Shown here in pieces: positions 44,561-56,814 of a stretch of 64,000 nucleotides of DNA. The DNA is from Zoroaster sp. YZ-2022. Lineage: Eukaryota > Echinodermata > Asteroidea > Forcipulatida > Zoroasteridae. Numbering within the stretch: the first letter of the stretch is position 1; each line of letters opens with the position of its first letter. The notes under the pieces were generated by a model. It was not told the DNA's origin and did not search any database. It was given only the letters and a program-made list of their open reading frames with translations. Both the position numbers and the translations under genes were made by a program. The stretch spans positions 37,707,934-37,771,933 of the forward strand of contig CM055819.1 in NCBI GenBank assembly GCA_029582265.1, written 5' to 3'.

Positions 44561-45195
44561 CACTGTAAAAAAAAAAATTAAAATAAAACATGAAAATTTA
44601 CAGCAAAATGCAGGCAACTCTATTTCCAACAATTTGCTGTCTTACAATTTTACATAACAAGTGTGTTAAACTGATTTACACAATTCGTCCCTAATTTGCC
44701 ATAGTGACCAATGCCGAATTAAGTTGGCATATTGACCAATGCGGTATTGGTCACTTTGCCAAATTACAAAAATAGCCAGTTAGAGCATTCGTCATTTGAA
44801 TGCATGTTCTATCTCCAAAACTATAAGGAATACATGCATGTGGATTAGATACAATGGTAGGTCTCTTCCTGAATGTACTAATCGGCGGGAAACTTAAAAT
44901 TGAAAAAAGTCGGATTGGTCGCTATGGCAAATTAGGGACGAATTTCTGTAAACGCTTAATAATGAAACTGCAGTACGTTTCCATATTTTGTTTGGGCATA
45001 TTCTTTGTGGGCCGAAAAAGAGAATCATAATGGGTAATACAAACAAATATGGAAACGTACTGCAGTTTCATTATTAAGCGTTTACAGAAATTGTGTAAAT
45101 CAGATTAACACACTTGTTATGTAAAATTGTAATACAGCAAATTGTTGGAAACAGAGTCTACATTTTGCTGTAAATTTACATGTATTTTTACAGTG
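44561..45195. mobile_element. 635 bp foldback MITE (CACTGTAAAA ends, TA duplication)
   Basis: The two halves are near-complements over about 190 bp each (TTTACAGCAAAATG, CAACAATTTGCTGT, AAACTGCAGTACGTTTCCAT and inverses), starting CACTGTAAAAA and ending TTTTTACAGTG. TA lies on both sides. A second element (44686-44940) interrupts the left arm. It could form a long hairpin. Confidence 0.9.
44686..44940. mobile_element. 255 bp MITE nested in the foldback arm
   Basis: The ends CGTCCCTAATTTGCCATAGT and complement (CGTCCCTAATTTGCCATAGC) are 24 bp TIRs. AATT lies on both sides (44682-44685, 44941-44944). The opposite arm shows the empty site AGAAATTGTG, so the insertion point is exact. It has an internal second inverted pair (GACCAATGC / GCGGTATTGGTC). 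No coding capacity. Confidence 0.92.
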
Positions 45196-45486
45196 TACAC
45201 GTAGTTGTCTTTAGTATGGCAATTGGTGTACTTTTGTTTAAATCAATTTAAATCGTCAGTGTGTCGCACTTGTCAATGGAGGAGAGTGTATTTGTTTATT
45301 GTTGATGCAGTCAAGTACCGGGTTTTTATTAACTGCAGGTATAATACTTTCTCATAGTATTTGACCGATCACATGATTTCACCAAGTACCGGTATGCCTT
45401 TTTAGAAAAATCTAAGAACATCGGTGAACATAACAAAATAAACGGGCTTTAATTAAATATCTAACCAGGTTGTTTTCCCTTCCTAG
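45196..45486. other. Intron before LRR exon 1
   Basis: Homologous in patches to the intron DNA preceding the other LRR exons (TTAACTGCAGGTATAATA, CCAAGTACCGG, GAACATCGGTGAA). Ends TTGTTTTCCCTTCCTAG. Confidence 0.7.
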
Positions 45487-45558
45487 ATACCTGCAGAACA
45501 ACAACATCAGTGAAATTGCACCAGGAACATTTCATGGTCTATCAAGGCTCGGCTTTTT
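45487..45558 (+). CDS. LRR exon 1: one 24-residue leucine-rich repeat
   Basis: Exactly 72 nt between CCCTTCCTAG and GTAAGTTG. Read with the split Leu codon (TT/A) at each end it gives YLQNNNISEIAPGTFHGLSR-LGFL, a canonical extracellular LRR (LxxNxIxxIxxxxFxxLxxLxxL). Both borders fall at the same codon position (phase 2), so the exon can be added or skipped without shifting frame. One-repeat 72-nt exons are typical of LGR/RXFP-type glycoprotein-hormone and relaxin receptors and some other LRR proteins. Which protein this is cannot be told from one repeat. It is the most diverged of the four cassettes. Confidence 0.8.
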
Positions 45559-48094
45559 GTAAGTTGTAATATCATGATTTTTCAATCACATAGAATCAAT
45601 CCACTGATTACTCTTTACTTAAGTTACGTCAGACGGAAATTTTAGTTTGATATAATGCAAAACACTGATGAAATGTTTCAACACTGTACCCCCCAAAAAT
45701 ACATGTCTTTATCAAGAAATTTGTTCTTACCCAGAACACCCTTTCGGTGACGCAGACAAATTGTATTTTTGTTTTCAAATAATTGAGTCCAGGCTGTTTT
45801 CCAGCTAGATTTTCTGTCAAAATGAATTTTATTGGCTAACTTTGTCAATATTGATATGCTGAATTTAAAAAAAATAGGGTGCCATTTTTTATTAGCATCT
45901 TTAGCAACCATTTTGGACATATTTTTCACATGTTTAAAGGTAAAGAACATTGTATTGGAAATGTTGGCAAAACTGCTTCTTAAAGTATCCTTACTTTCTT
46001 TAAATCAATGAATACATTACAAAGGTACAGCATTTGTTTTGGTCTATTTTACATGGCACATGACACATGACCCCTCTTTGTCAACATTCTTGAGTTAATG
46101 ACTTGATGAATTCAAAAGCCAAATGAAAATGCGACTGCTGTATGTCAACTCTGTGACGGTTATAAAAGGACGAGCTAGTCCTATATAGTGAAAATGTTGA
46201 CAATTATATAAATTGCGTTTGCCAATCGAAATATAATATAAATTTTCACCATCTCTACATTATAATAAAAATTTTCACCATCACAAAAAGAAATTATAAT
46301 AGTGTAGTTGTTTAATGTTTACCAGAATTCACCTTAATGGGAACATTCAGATAATTAGTTTGCTATTAAATCGTCAAACTATGTCACTATGCTGTAGTAC
46401 TACAAACCTTTCGAATTTTCTGTATTTGTCATATTTAATTTATTTAAACTGAATTAACTAATTTAATACCATCAACGATAGATTACATTTTAATTAAATA
46501 TCGATTTTGGAACATGTATTTCCACCCTTTTACCAATTAATACATTACAAGAAAAATAGGAGTGTCTGAGAATATGCTCACAAGAAGCCAAATCTTGTAA
46601 GGGAGATCGAGGGCCTTTAACATCAACGAAAGTAATTTAAGAACAACAGATCATTATAATTACAGTTTAAAGGTGTATCACATGTGTTGTTTCACTATTG
46701 TAACGGTAATTTACTACAAAAATAAACAGTTCATGGGAACATTGATATTTTACTCGAAAAAGTGAATATAAATGCTGTAAAATTACATACTTCTCTAAAT
46801 AATCGTGACAATCATGGTTTTACAGTAAATATGTAGCGAAATTAATTAATGATGGGTCCCATCAGCTTTTTGTGAAATATAGCTTTGCAAACTATTTGTT
46901 TTCCTTTCTAAAAGAAAATTATCAATGTTCCCATGAAAATAAACCTTTCCGGAAATTGTCAGTACAACACGTGCTACACATGTTTAAAAATGAGCAGATA
47001 TACCGGATATACCGAACGAAACCAACTGAAACAACTAATGTTACGTAGAAACATATATTGGAACAATGAAGTTGGAAGACACCGATACTGAGAAGAAACC
47101 ATGCTACTTGTTCTGGTAGAAAAGATGCTTAAATCGGCAAAATTGATTGCGATTTAATGAAATGATACTTGGTTGTTTCCCTCCACTGATCAGAATTCAT
47201 CCTTTCAGCCATTTGTCCCTGAGACTATAAATCCAATACAAATTCTACTGATAACTAACCCATGACATACAGTAGTTTTCTTGCAGACCGCGCTGGTGAG
47301 AGTGGATTCATCACCGAGTACCATCAGCCCAAAATCCGTCCACCTTTTCTCACCACATTTTTCAAGTTGTTTTCTTATTCTAACTACTCTTTGAAAAACG
47401 TTATATTGGGATCTATTTAGACTGAATTCCCTGTTCATCCGCCTAGGCCACAGGATATAGACATATTTATTTGTTTACATTCTGAAATATATTTATATGG
47501 CGGACAGGACCACATTTCCCAATTCCATGTGTAAACAAATAATAAATCTTTAAACTGATAATCTCAAATCGTTTGGTCCGTCCATTCAAATTGCTGGTTT
47601 GGTTTATTTGGATGTTGATCCTTTGTTTGCGATTTCGTAATAGTTTGTACTAAAAGATGTTCAAAACAGTATGGGCAAATGTGATGGGTAAAATAAGTCG
47701 CACAATTGTTGGGTCATGTTTTCCAAATGTGTGATGTTTTCGGTGTTGGGTAAACTTTAAGCTCTAGCTGAAAGTTGGCTATACATCGAGTCATTCAAGT
47801 TAGGTATTTTTGTTACAACTTTTGGATAACTCAAATGTATTCATTGTTGGGCATTATGAGAACGATAACCTCATTGTTGGGAGTGTCCGCTTATCGCCAA
47901 TTACAACTGTTAGTGAATAGGGAACATGACTGGCGCTTTGGTCGAACTGCTTCAAAGCTGTTTAATTTTTTGCGTAAACCTACGCGACAGAACATGTATC
48001 ATCATTGTTATTAGATAAATAATTCTCACTAGCTTCAGTAAATATCACAATATAAAAGACACACAAACAAACTATATCACATGAGTTGGGAAAC
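45559..48094. other. LRR gene intron
   Basis: AT-rich. Contains dispersed words shared with other loci: TATCAATGTTCCCATGAAAA near 46920, and a block near 48010-48108 that recurs at 51510-51580. No exon recognised. A minus-strand 78-codon frame at 47438-47205 has no motif. Confidence 0.45.
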
Positions 48095-49660
48095 CAATCA
48101 ACTTTATGGTAAGGCTGCTGGTGAAGATGCCATTCCCGCAGAGCTTCTGAAAGCTGGCATTGAGAGACTACACCACCTTGTTTGTCTCTGTTGGTCTGCC
48201 AGGAGAGTACCTCAGGAGTTCAAGAATGCGAAAACAACTTTGTACAAACAAAAAGGAGATCGAGGTGTCACCGAAAAGCTGCTAGCTCGACTGGTTCTTG
48301 CCCGATTATAAGTCCTTGCAGAGGAGACCTACCCCGAAGCTCAATGCGGCTTCAGAGTGGGTCGATCAACAACAGACATGATATTCACTGTAAGGCAACT
48401 GCAGGAAAAAGCCCGAGAACAGCAACAGCCACTGCACATAGCTTTTGTGGATCTAACAAAGGCTTTTGACCTTGTCGATCGCCAATCACTATTTGTCGTC
48501 CTACAGAAGGCAGGTTGCCCATCAACAATACTATCCCTGATAAAATATTTTCATGTAGGGATGCAGGGTTGTGTCCAGTACGATGGCGACCTATCAAACA
48601 CATTTCCGATCAACAGAGGAGTCAAACAGTGGTGTGTACTGGCGCCGACACTGTTTGGTATATATTTCTCCTTCGTGTTTTGGAGAGCCTTCATAAATCT
48701 ACCTACCTCTACTGGAGTTTCACTTATTACGAGAGATGACGGTAATTTCTTCAGTGTATCTCGCCTCAAAGCGAAAACCAGAGTGTAACATTTCATCACT
48801 AGAGAACTACTTTATGCTGATGATGCAGCACTATGTGCTAGCAGACCCAGACAACGTCAGGAGATGCTTGATGGGTTCTCATAGTCCTGTGCCGATTTTG
48901 GATTAACTATCAGCCTGAAGAAGACCGCGACCCTGTCATCTGAGTTACATGATAACCACCAGTTCACCATCAATGACATAACACTGGACCGACTAAACAA
49001 GTTTACATACCTCGGCTCCATAATGACCTTCAATGCTAATCTTGACCAGGAAATTTCAGTACGGCTCGGAAAAGCTGCGTCTACATTTGGGCGCCTCTCT
49101 AAGCGAGTATGGAACAACAAACAACTACCCATCTGCACCAAAGTTCGCATCTATGAAGCCTGTGTGCTTAGTGTATTGCTTTATGGTGCTGAAACTTGGC
49201 CGACATACAGAAGACAAGAAAGCAGACTGAGTGCATTCCAGTCACCTGGAAGGACAAACTATCAAATGAGGAATTGTTCAAGATAACCAAGTCTCAGCTA
49301 TTATCATCAAGGCTCAAGTTCATCCGTCTCCACTAATCAGGACATGTGACCCGTATGGAACCGCATCGACTCCACCGCTCCATACTTTATGGAGCCCTTG
49401 AACAAGGAGACCGACCAGCTGGACGTCCCAGATTGCGATTCGAGGATATCCTGAAGAGAGACTTGTTAGACTTCCAAAATCCCCACCAGGTCATGGCCAC
49501 AGTTGGCTAGCAACCGATCTGGCTGGAGGTCTATGCTGCACGACGGGATGAGACATGATCACCAACAGACTGACAACAAGATGAGGAGAGGAAGATGTCC
49601 TTGATGGACCCGTCTAACTGTGACATTGTCGTTCGCGACAGACGTCTGCCAACATAAGGA
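48095..49660 (+). mobile_element. 5'-truncated LINE, RT remnant inserted in the LRR intron
   Basis: Plus-strand text: GKAAGEDAIPAELLKAG, QCGFRVGRSTTDMIFTVRQL, HIAFVDLTKAFDLVDRQSLF, GVKQWCVLAPTLFGIYFS (the usual GVKQG Gly is Trp here), YADD at 48814-48825, FTYLGSIMTFNANLDQEISV, VLLYGAETW, and GDRPAGRPRLRFEDILKRD. Stops and shifts at 48309, 48788, 48884 and 49286. Removing it joins AACCAATCAACTT to the sequence form preserved at 51570, which marks the 5' insertion point near 48105. Clade not certain. Confidence 0.85.
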
Positions 49661-50615
49661 CATTCAATATAATCGTAAGCTATGTCATTCTTTTGCTTAC
49701 TAATTCATTCCAAATACATCAATAATGAACGAAATAATAGCAAATTATCATAAAATGAAAGTATTAATGTTAATGAAAGTGTAAATCTGAGTTTAGATAA
49801 ATGATATTCTTGAAATATAAGTTGAAAATGATATGAAGACGAATATATGTAAATGGATCTTCAACAGAAACCAGTGTGCAGGTGGAAGCGTGTGATAGAA
49901 ATGCAATTGTAGAGGGCGCTTCCTTAATTTGAATAATAATGCACTTGACTAAAGAGTAAAGGTAAGTATGAACTAACAAATAAACGGGGGTGTTAAATTC
50001 TCAGTTAATAATTTTTAAGCCGTCACGTATGTAATGCCAGGTTTTATTTATTCATTTATTGTTTTCTTTTGTAGGACATTTTCAGCAATGTTTCGATGAA
50101 AATTATCAAAAACATGGGCAACATATCTTTACACAAATTAGTATTGACTTATTGACTGACACAAACAATCTGAACATACCGAACGTAAGGGAAATTAACT
50201 GGATAGAATTCAGACAAAAAACATGATTGATACATGATTAACTATACACAGTCATTATCATGTATGTTGACTCTTCAACCAAAAACAGTATACAAGTTCT
50301 ATGAGGGTGGTGATCGATGCCTTTGTTTAGTTTTTAAAGAGCAAGGTGATCTTTCCATCTGTATTCCAGACAACTTCAAAGATATAACAGTTCTTATAGC
50401 CTCCTCTATCAGCTCATGCCGCCTTATTATCAAGTTCTTGGTCATTTGATCTTCCACATCTGATCTGTGCACTTAGCGTTTGTTAGAAAACCCATTTAAC
50501 GTGGTCTGTAGCTGGTAAACTTCATGATGATGGGAAATGGCTTTTCGGAGGCACTGGAAGGGATGGATGATTTCTGGGGTTTACTGGGACATTGAGCTTG
50601 TACTCTCCGTGTGGT
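49661..50615. other. LRR gene intron
   Basis: AT-rich. 50449-50300 has a minus-strand open reading (RRHELIEEAIRTVISLKLSG) without splice support. Patches near 50070-50220 resemble 46900-47060, so part is an old duplicated segment. Confidence 0.4.
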
Positions 50616-51381
50616 GAGCGCATCTACACGGTGTAGTAGGTTCAACGAACTTTCTGTAATACTCCTTCATTAAAGGATCAAAAAATAATAATTATTGGCA
50701 AGTTCCTTGAAAATACTATTGCAAATAGTGTGTTAGCGGCTTAAAGTCCTGGGCAAGTTCGTTCACCCCTTTAAGCCAGCCACAAGTGCTATGCCTGAGG
50801 GGTCCCTATGGGATTTGTGTACACACTGGCTTAGCGTTGGGGTTCACAAGGTCATAAACACAGGATGGTTACCATCAATAACATGCTAGCGGCAGTCTCA
50901 AAGGCTCCTGTGGTGGCTTCTTGACAGCCCAGACCGTGGCACAGACCAATAAAAAACGTCTATATTGGGGGTGATATTGGGGGATGGCTGTTGGGGGGGG
51001 GGGGGGGTCGGATGATGGCCGTATCTGGGTTATTTAGGAGGTTATTCGACACCAGGTGGCTTTTATGAATGGGCTGTGAGTTTGTATGGGTTGGTATACA
51101 TTGCAGGATGTTGTATTTATAGACTGGGCTACTATTGAGTGAAAAACGTACGGATTTTGGGTTTAAAAATGCAGTTTTTTTTGGAAAAATGAGGTTTTTT
51201 AACGTTAATTACGTTAATTAATTTTCATAGAAAAACATAACATTTTACAAAAACAATTTTTGGGATAGAAAACATCTCTAGACCCTCTGAAACAAGTTAA
51301 CATTTTTAATATTGGGAAAATCAGTTCATTTACCCATGTAATTAACGATTTTACAACCTACTACACGGTGTAGATGTGCTC
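50616..51381. mobile_element. Possible inverted-repeat element, 25 bp ends
   Basis: GAGCGCATCTACACGGTGTA at 50616 and its near-complement TACACGGTGTAGATGTGCTC ending 51381 form 25 bp inverted ends (two mismatches). Target duplication is not clear. The interior has a G-run (50996-51008) and no coding text. Confidence 0.5.
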
Positions 51382-52039
51382 GTTGCGCCGCGTATAAACG
51401 AATCACGGCCGATAGGTCTACATTGAAACTGGTGTATCAATAGTTAAAACCATTTTTGTCGAATTTAGAAGCAGTTACTATGACCTCTGAAAAAGTATCG
51501 CCATCCATTAGATAACTAATTCACTCTAGCATCAGTAAACATCATAATATAAAACACAATAAAGGAAACCAATCAACTTAAATGAGGAGAAATCACAATG
51601 TTTTTATTATCGTATACAAAAAAGGATTTGTATAATTAAATAACATAATTTTTCTAATTGCTTATTAGCATAGTTAATAGTCACATTGTTAACATTCACG
51701 CTCGCCGCTCATGTAAAGGGTACCGAGTTCGAATCCAAGATATTTCATTTTTGAAAATACACACAATGAGGAATATTCCATTAGTGTCCTGTCACGTCAT
51801 CATGTGGCGATGACAATGGTGTCTTTTGTTGTTCAGATGAAGACGCCGGTTGAATGAATCCGGCATCATTGACATCAGTGGAAAAGTGATTTCTGCCTCA
51901 TTTTGGCCTCATAGGAATATTTTAATGGTCCATTGAAATCCAGGTAGAATAAGAAACCGATTGATGACACCAAAACAAGCGGGCCCGAAATTATTTATTT
52001 ATTTTTCACAAAACAAACAAAATATACTTATAAAAGTTT
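51382..52039. other. LRR gene intron
   Basis: Includes 51510-51580, the copy of the sequence interrupted by the LINE at 48.1 kb. No gene recognised. Confidence 0.4.
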
Positions 52040-52560
52040 TTTGTTGTTGTTTGTTTGTTTGTTTGTGTTTGTTTGTTTGTTCGTAGGGGTGTTTGTTTGT
52101 TTGTTTGTTTGTTTGTTCGTAGGGGCTGTTGGGTTGTTTGTTTGTTTGTTTGTTTGTTTGTTTGTTCATAGGAGTGTTTGTTTGTTGGGGTGCTTGTTCG
52201 TTTGTTTGTTCGTAGGAGTGTTTGCTTGCTTGTTCGTTTGTTTGTTCGTAGGAGTGTTTGCTTGCTTGTTCGTTTGTTTGTTCGTAGGAGTGTTTGCTTG
52301 CTTGTTCGTTTGTTTGTTCGTGGGAGTGTTTGCTTGCTTGTTCGTTTGTTTGTTCGTAGGGGTGTTTGCTTGCTTGTTCGTTTGTTTGTTCGTAGGAGTG
52401 TTTGCTTGCTTGTTCGTTTGTTTGTTCGTAGGAGTGTTTGCTTGCTTGTTCGTTTGTTTGTTCGTAGGAGTGTTTGCTTGCTTGTTCGTTTGTTTGTTCG
52501 TAGGAGTGTTTGCTTGCTTGTTCGTTTGTTCGTTCGTTCGTTCGTTCGTTCGTTCGTTTG
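52040..52560 (+). repeat. Minisatellite, 36 bp unit, with TTTG and CGTT microsatellites
   Basis: The unit CGTAGGAGTGTTTGCTTGCT-TGTTCGTTTGTTTGTT repeats about nine times from 52211, preceded by (GTTT)n blocks and ending in (CGTT)n at 52530-52557. Because 36 is a multiple of 3, several frames on both strands stay open for 120-200 codons. These are artefacts. Confidence 0.95.
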
Positions 52561-53152
52561 ACCTGAATCGTATGAGCACCTTTAATGCCATTCATGTGCA
52601 TCCATGTGCATCTACTACGTTGACCATGTTACACCTTTATGTTCAAGTTGTGTAATAAGGAGAAATAGACCGAGTTAAGTTTTCATAATCTTACATAAAT
52701 TCATTTAAATGTATGTATCTAATCATGAAACAATGTGGCTTTTAAATAAATAATTTACTTTAAGGGAGTTTTAGCCGTTTATGTATGATGTAAAAATACC
52801 CCAAATTATGTTTTTAGCAGATGAAGTATGTTTCAGTAATTGGCCTGTTAATAATCGTACGTTATTGAATAGCAATGTTTCTCTATGTGTGGAAGACAGA
52901 CTTTTTTCGATGGCGACACAGGACAGCAACACATGATTTCTTTGGCTTCTGGCCTTTTTTTTCTTCTTCTTCTTCTTTGTTATTTAATTGCATTCCCAAC
53001 ACTCGCTGGGACTTTGACAGATATCTACAACTGATGTTGGGGTTTATTTTTATGTTGATGATATTGATTGATTGATTGGTAGTAATAAATATAATCTAAG
53101 AATGATGTTCCATATATTTGTCCCACGTTTCACTAGCCAACAAGACGCGTTT
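52561..53152. other. LRR gene intron
   Basis: AT-rich; no gene recognised. Confidence 0.4.
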
Positions 53153-54074
53153 AAATTTCAATCTAATGAATTAAGGGACGTTTCCAGTGAACACTTTTGT
53201 TGATACAGGAACGGTAGAACACCGTAGCAATGGGAACATCGTGTTTTTATAGGCAGTGTAGGCATTGTAATAAATTACATTCTCAATGTATACAATGCAA
53301 AATAACGTATACCCTGAGCAAACATGACAATTCGTTGCTGGTGTTAGGAAGTGACCTACACTGTAATTTAACAGGGTCATTCCACGTCAAATCACACACT
53401 TTCCGAGGTCAATCTCACGGATTTTGTTTTACTTTCTAGGTTTGTTTGGTTGTATGAGAAAACTCCAAAACTGAAATTTGAGCGTTTTTGGTCATGTGGT
53501 TTGTGAGTTAACGGTCGTTGAACTTTTGTTTGACCTCTACAACTTTGGAAATCTGTTACTTCGGTTAAGAATATTGTAAGAACGTGACCTTTGTATTAAA
53601 CGAAAGCTCTTATGATCACAAATTATAGACTTTGCAATTTGGAATTAAAAAAATAAAAAATAAACAAGTGGTCAGCAAATTGTACTTTAACCTTTGACCC
53701 TGCGCAGGCCGCAAAATTAAAATTCATGAAATTCTGTCAAACTAAGGCACAAAGTATACTCATTGTGTATACCAAATAAAAAAAGGGCTCTCAATTGGGT
53801 TGTTAAAAACCACTGGTGTTAATTTAATAAAGTGTCTGAATTATCGTGCTTCATATCAGCACCACTGGTGTACTATTTAACACACCAGTTTTTGCACTGT
53901 AAGTACGAAGCCCATTGATGCCCCTGAAAAATAAATCGAATCCGTTTTAACGGATTTGGTATAGTTGTTAAAAGCAGTTTGAAACAGCCAATTCTTAACT
54001 AAAACAAACAATATTATGCTGTTTATCAGTATATACACTGCTACCCGCAACATGCCAATACATATACAACTGAG

Positions 54075-54255
54075 GCGCCCGCGGACGTAATGTGAGGGCG
54101 TAATTGGCCCATGGACGGAACGGGTCGGAAATAATGGGCCCACGGACGTAATGGTCAGACATAATCGGCCCGCGGATGTAATGGGTCGGACGTAATGAGC
54201 CCAAATCGGTTCGCGAACATAATGGTACTTGCGGACATTATGGTCCGGAACAGAC
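54075..54255. repeat. GC-rich GGCCCGCGGACGTAATG repeat, block 1
   Basis: Degenerate units of about 20-27 bp, (G)CCCGCGGACGTAATG and GGTCGGACGTAATGGG, ending with CGGACATTATGGTCCGGAAC. GC-rich in an AT-rich intron. Confidence 0.8.
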
Positions 54256-54782
54256 GTGGAATGACTCAACAGTAAAATAAAAACCAATCAATCAATCATT
54301 CAGTAAAAAAAATACATGTGTTCGCCCGGATTAATGTAAAAAGGGAAGTCTTCAAGCTTTAGCCTTAGGTAAGTGTATCTTATCACTGAGGATTAGGGTG
54401 ACATATCTTGCGGATTAATATAATTATGTCAAATAAATAAAACAGTTTTTGTACAAGAGGGGCTAGGGCCAAGGATACCGTGGGATAATAATTGAGATAA
54501 TAATAATTGTTTTAAATAAACTTGTATTCGTCACACTACGTCACATTTTGTCAATGATGGGCAGGGTATCAACAGTTTTGGGGTTGGATTGTTCATGCAC
54601 TCAAGTGTTGTCTGTCGACATACCGTTGTGGTTTAATTTTCTATATACTTAACTGCAGGCACAATCAGTTTTTAATAATTCCCCAAGTATGCTTTCAGGA
54701 TAATCTACGAATATTGGTGAAAATAACTAATTAATGGGGATTTAATTATACATTTTACCCCTTCTTTGTTTTATCACATTAG

Positions 54783-54854
54783 ATACCTGGACAACAACCA
54801 AATCAGTGAAACTGCATCCGGAACGTTTGATGGTCTACGAGGGCTCCGATACTT
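54783..54854 (+). CDS. LRR exon 2: one leucine-rich repeat
   Basis: 72 nt between ATCACATTAG and GTAAGTAT. It reads YLDNNQISETASGTFDGLRG-LRYL with the same phase 2 borders as exon 1. The usual hydrophobic residue after IxE is Thr (ISET instead of ISEI), which may weaken packing of this repeat or mark relaxed constraint. It differs from exon 4 at only two bases, both changing an amino acid. Confidence 0.8.
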
Positions 54855-55307
54855 GTAAGTATTTTTAGGAAGTGTTGTTGATTAAACCATAGAGAGATTG
54901 AACTCACCTAATTTTCGGGTCAGCTCATATCTATAGTAATTATAGTTATTATTGTTAGCAAGTGGTCCTGCTTGGATGAATACTGATGTGGGTATTAAAT
55001 GACAATGTCCACCCACGCCATGGCCTCCTTCGACTCAGGTTACCTCGGAATGGGAGATTGACGAGTGCTACCACAGGGGCTGGTGCTGCTACTCACCTCA
55101 CTGGACGATCCATGGGCGTGGTTATCAAGAAGTTGGAAGAGAAAGTTAAACGAAAGTATTAACGGCTCAGTGAACATGAGCTTAAGGGACACAAACTGTG
55201 ACCGTGACACAATAATAATATAATTATTATATTTAATTATTATATAGCGCTTATAGTCTCAATGCGCTTTACGTGGTATGTGATGTCATCACCATATAAA
55301 CTGCTAC

Positions 55308-55540
55308 TGATACAGAGGCACCCGCGGACAGAATGGGCTCGCGGACATATTGGGCCGGACATAATGGGCCCGCGGACACACTGGGCCCGCGTACTTAATG
55401 GGCCGGACATATTGGGCCCGCAGACGTAATGGGCCGGACATAATGGGCCCGCGGACTTAATGGGCCGGATATAATGGGCCCAAATCGGTTCGCGGACATA
55501 ATGGTACTTGCGAACATTTTGGTCCGGAACACACGCCTGA
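55308..55540. repeat. GC-rich GGGCCCGCGGAC repeat, block 2
   Basis: About nine degenerate units such as CATAATGGGCCCGCGGACAC and TTAATGGGCCGGACATAATG, ending with the same CGGACATAATGGTACTTGCG text as block 1 and as a short block at 58555-58625. Units contain GGGCCC and CCGCGG palindromes. Confidence 0.85.
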
Positions 55541-56664
55541 GGGCGGATAAATCAAATCATATGTCGCTACATATTCATGTAACGACTAATTATAATCACA
55601 TAGCATTGAGTGACCGATTTTACTTAATTTCATAAACTACTGACGACGAAACAAACATACTTTAACAACAACCAGCGGTCAAGTTATCAATGCTGATGGT
55701 TCATGTAAACACACTTTTAAAAAATTGCAACGCTTACAACAAAATAATCATTATAGGTCATAAAGCTTGTGTATTTGAAGCCTTAACTTATTAGAACAAT
55801 TATGTTCTTGCTGTTTTTGAGCAAAAAGTCAAAACAATCACACTGCAATTTTGAATAAGATCTATTAAAAAAGGCAAACATTTTCCCAGAGGTAAGCGTT
55901 AGGCGGCGCTAGATTTTTTAAGAAACCGTTGTGATCAAACTGTATTTACCAAAGGATATCGGTTATTTTGTGTCAAAATTTTAATCATTTGATATTTTCA
56001 CCCATCATGTGAATAAGTTTCAATACAACCAAATGGAAATCAGTCGTAACAGGATCGATATGAATGGTTATGTAAAAAACGTATACCTTGAGCAATAAAA
56101 CTCTCAACAAACGTAATGATCAAATGTAAGAATTCGTCGCTGGTGCTAGGAAGTGACCTACATTATAAACAATTGTTAATTTAACTGTAAAATAAAATTT
56201 AAAATAAATAAATAAACAAATAAATAAAATAAATACATGTGTTCGCCTGGATTAATATAAAATGGTTATTTTTCAAGCTTAGTCTTGCGTAAGTATACCT
56301 TATCACTGAGGATAAGGTTGCCATATTTTGCGGATCAAAATATACAAAATAATCACACAGTTTTTGTTTAAGAGTGGCGAGGGTCAAGGATACGCTTGGA
56401 TAATGATTTAGATAATAATTATTTTAAATAAACATTCGTGACACTACGTCGCATTTTGTCAATGATGGGCAGGGTTTCAACAGTTTTGGTGTTTTAATGT
56501 TGATGCACTGAAGTGTTGTCTATGTACATACTATTGTAGTTTTATTTTATATAATTAACTGCAGGCACAATTATTTCTCTTAGTTTCTACGAACATAGTT
56601 GAAAATAACCAAATAAACAGGATTGAATGAAATGTTTTACCATTCTTTGTTTTATCATGTTAAG
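55541..56664. other. LRR gene intron, diverged third cassette copy
   Basis: From about 56080 the sequence is a diverged version of the cassette DNA (CGTCGCTGGTGCTAGGAAGT, TTATCACTGAGGATAAGG, ACTACGTCGCATTTTGTCAA, AATTAACTGCAGGCACAATTA), leading to exon 3. Nothing recognised before 56080. Confidence 0.7.
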
Positions 56665-56736
56665 ATACTTGAACAACAGTCAAATCAGTGAAATTGCACC
56701 TGGAACATTTGAGGGTCTACAAAACCTCCAATACTT
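56665..56736 (+). CDS. LRR exon 3: one leucine-rich repeat
   Basis: 72 nt between TTATCATGTTAAG and GTAAGTAT. It reads YLNNSQISEIAPGTFEGLQN-LQYL, phase 2 at both ends. Keeps the consensus Ile positions. Its flanking intron is alignable with exons 2 and 4 but clearly older. Confidence 0.8.
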
Positions 56737-56814
56737 GTAAGTATTCATGTCACGAATAATACAATCACGTAGCATCCAGTCACCGATTCCTCTTGATTAT
56801 ATTATTGTTACGAG

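Larger units (their letters stand above)
53153..55260 (+). repeat. LRR cassette duplication, copy 1 (2.1 kb)
   Basis: Aligns with 57797-59633 from AAATTTCAATCTAATGAATT to TATAGCGCTTATAGTCTC at high identity, including intron, the LRR exon and the following intron. Copy 1 has about 280 bp extra (about 53900-54180) containing GGGCCCGCGGAC-type repeats. The end holds a GCGCTATATAA-plus-ATT block, a probable LINE or SINE 3' tail in inverse orientation. Confidence 0.93.

Noticed and set aside
47205..47438. 78-codon minus-strand frame that might be a transposase piece
   Set aside because: No DDE spacing, HTH pattern or flanking inverted repeats; could not be matched to a family.
50300..50449. Minus-strand coding-like reading RRHELIEEAIRTVISLKLSG
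   Set aside because: No acceptor or donor at suitable positions, and the opposite strand is equally open.
51999..52655. Four long overlapping frames (127-204 codons) on both strands
   Set aside because: All are readings of the 36 bp minisatellite and GTTT microsatellite.
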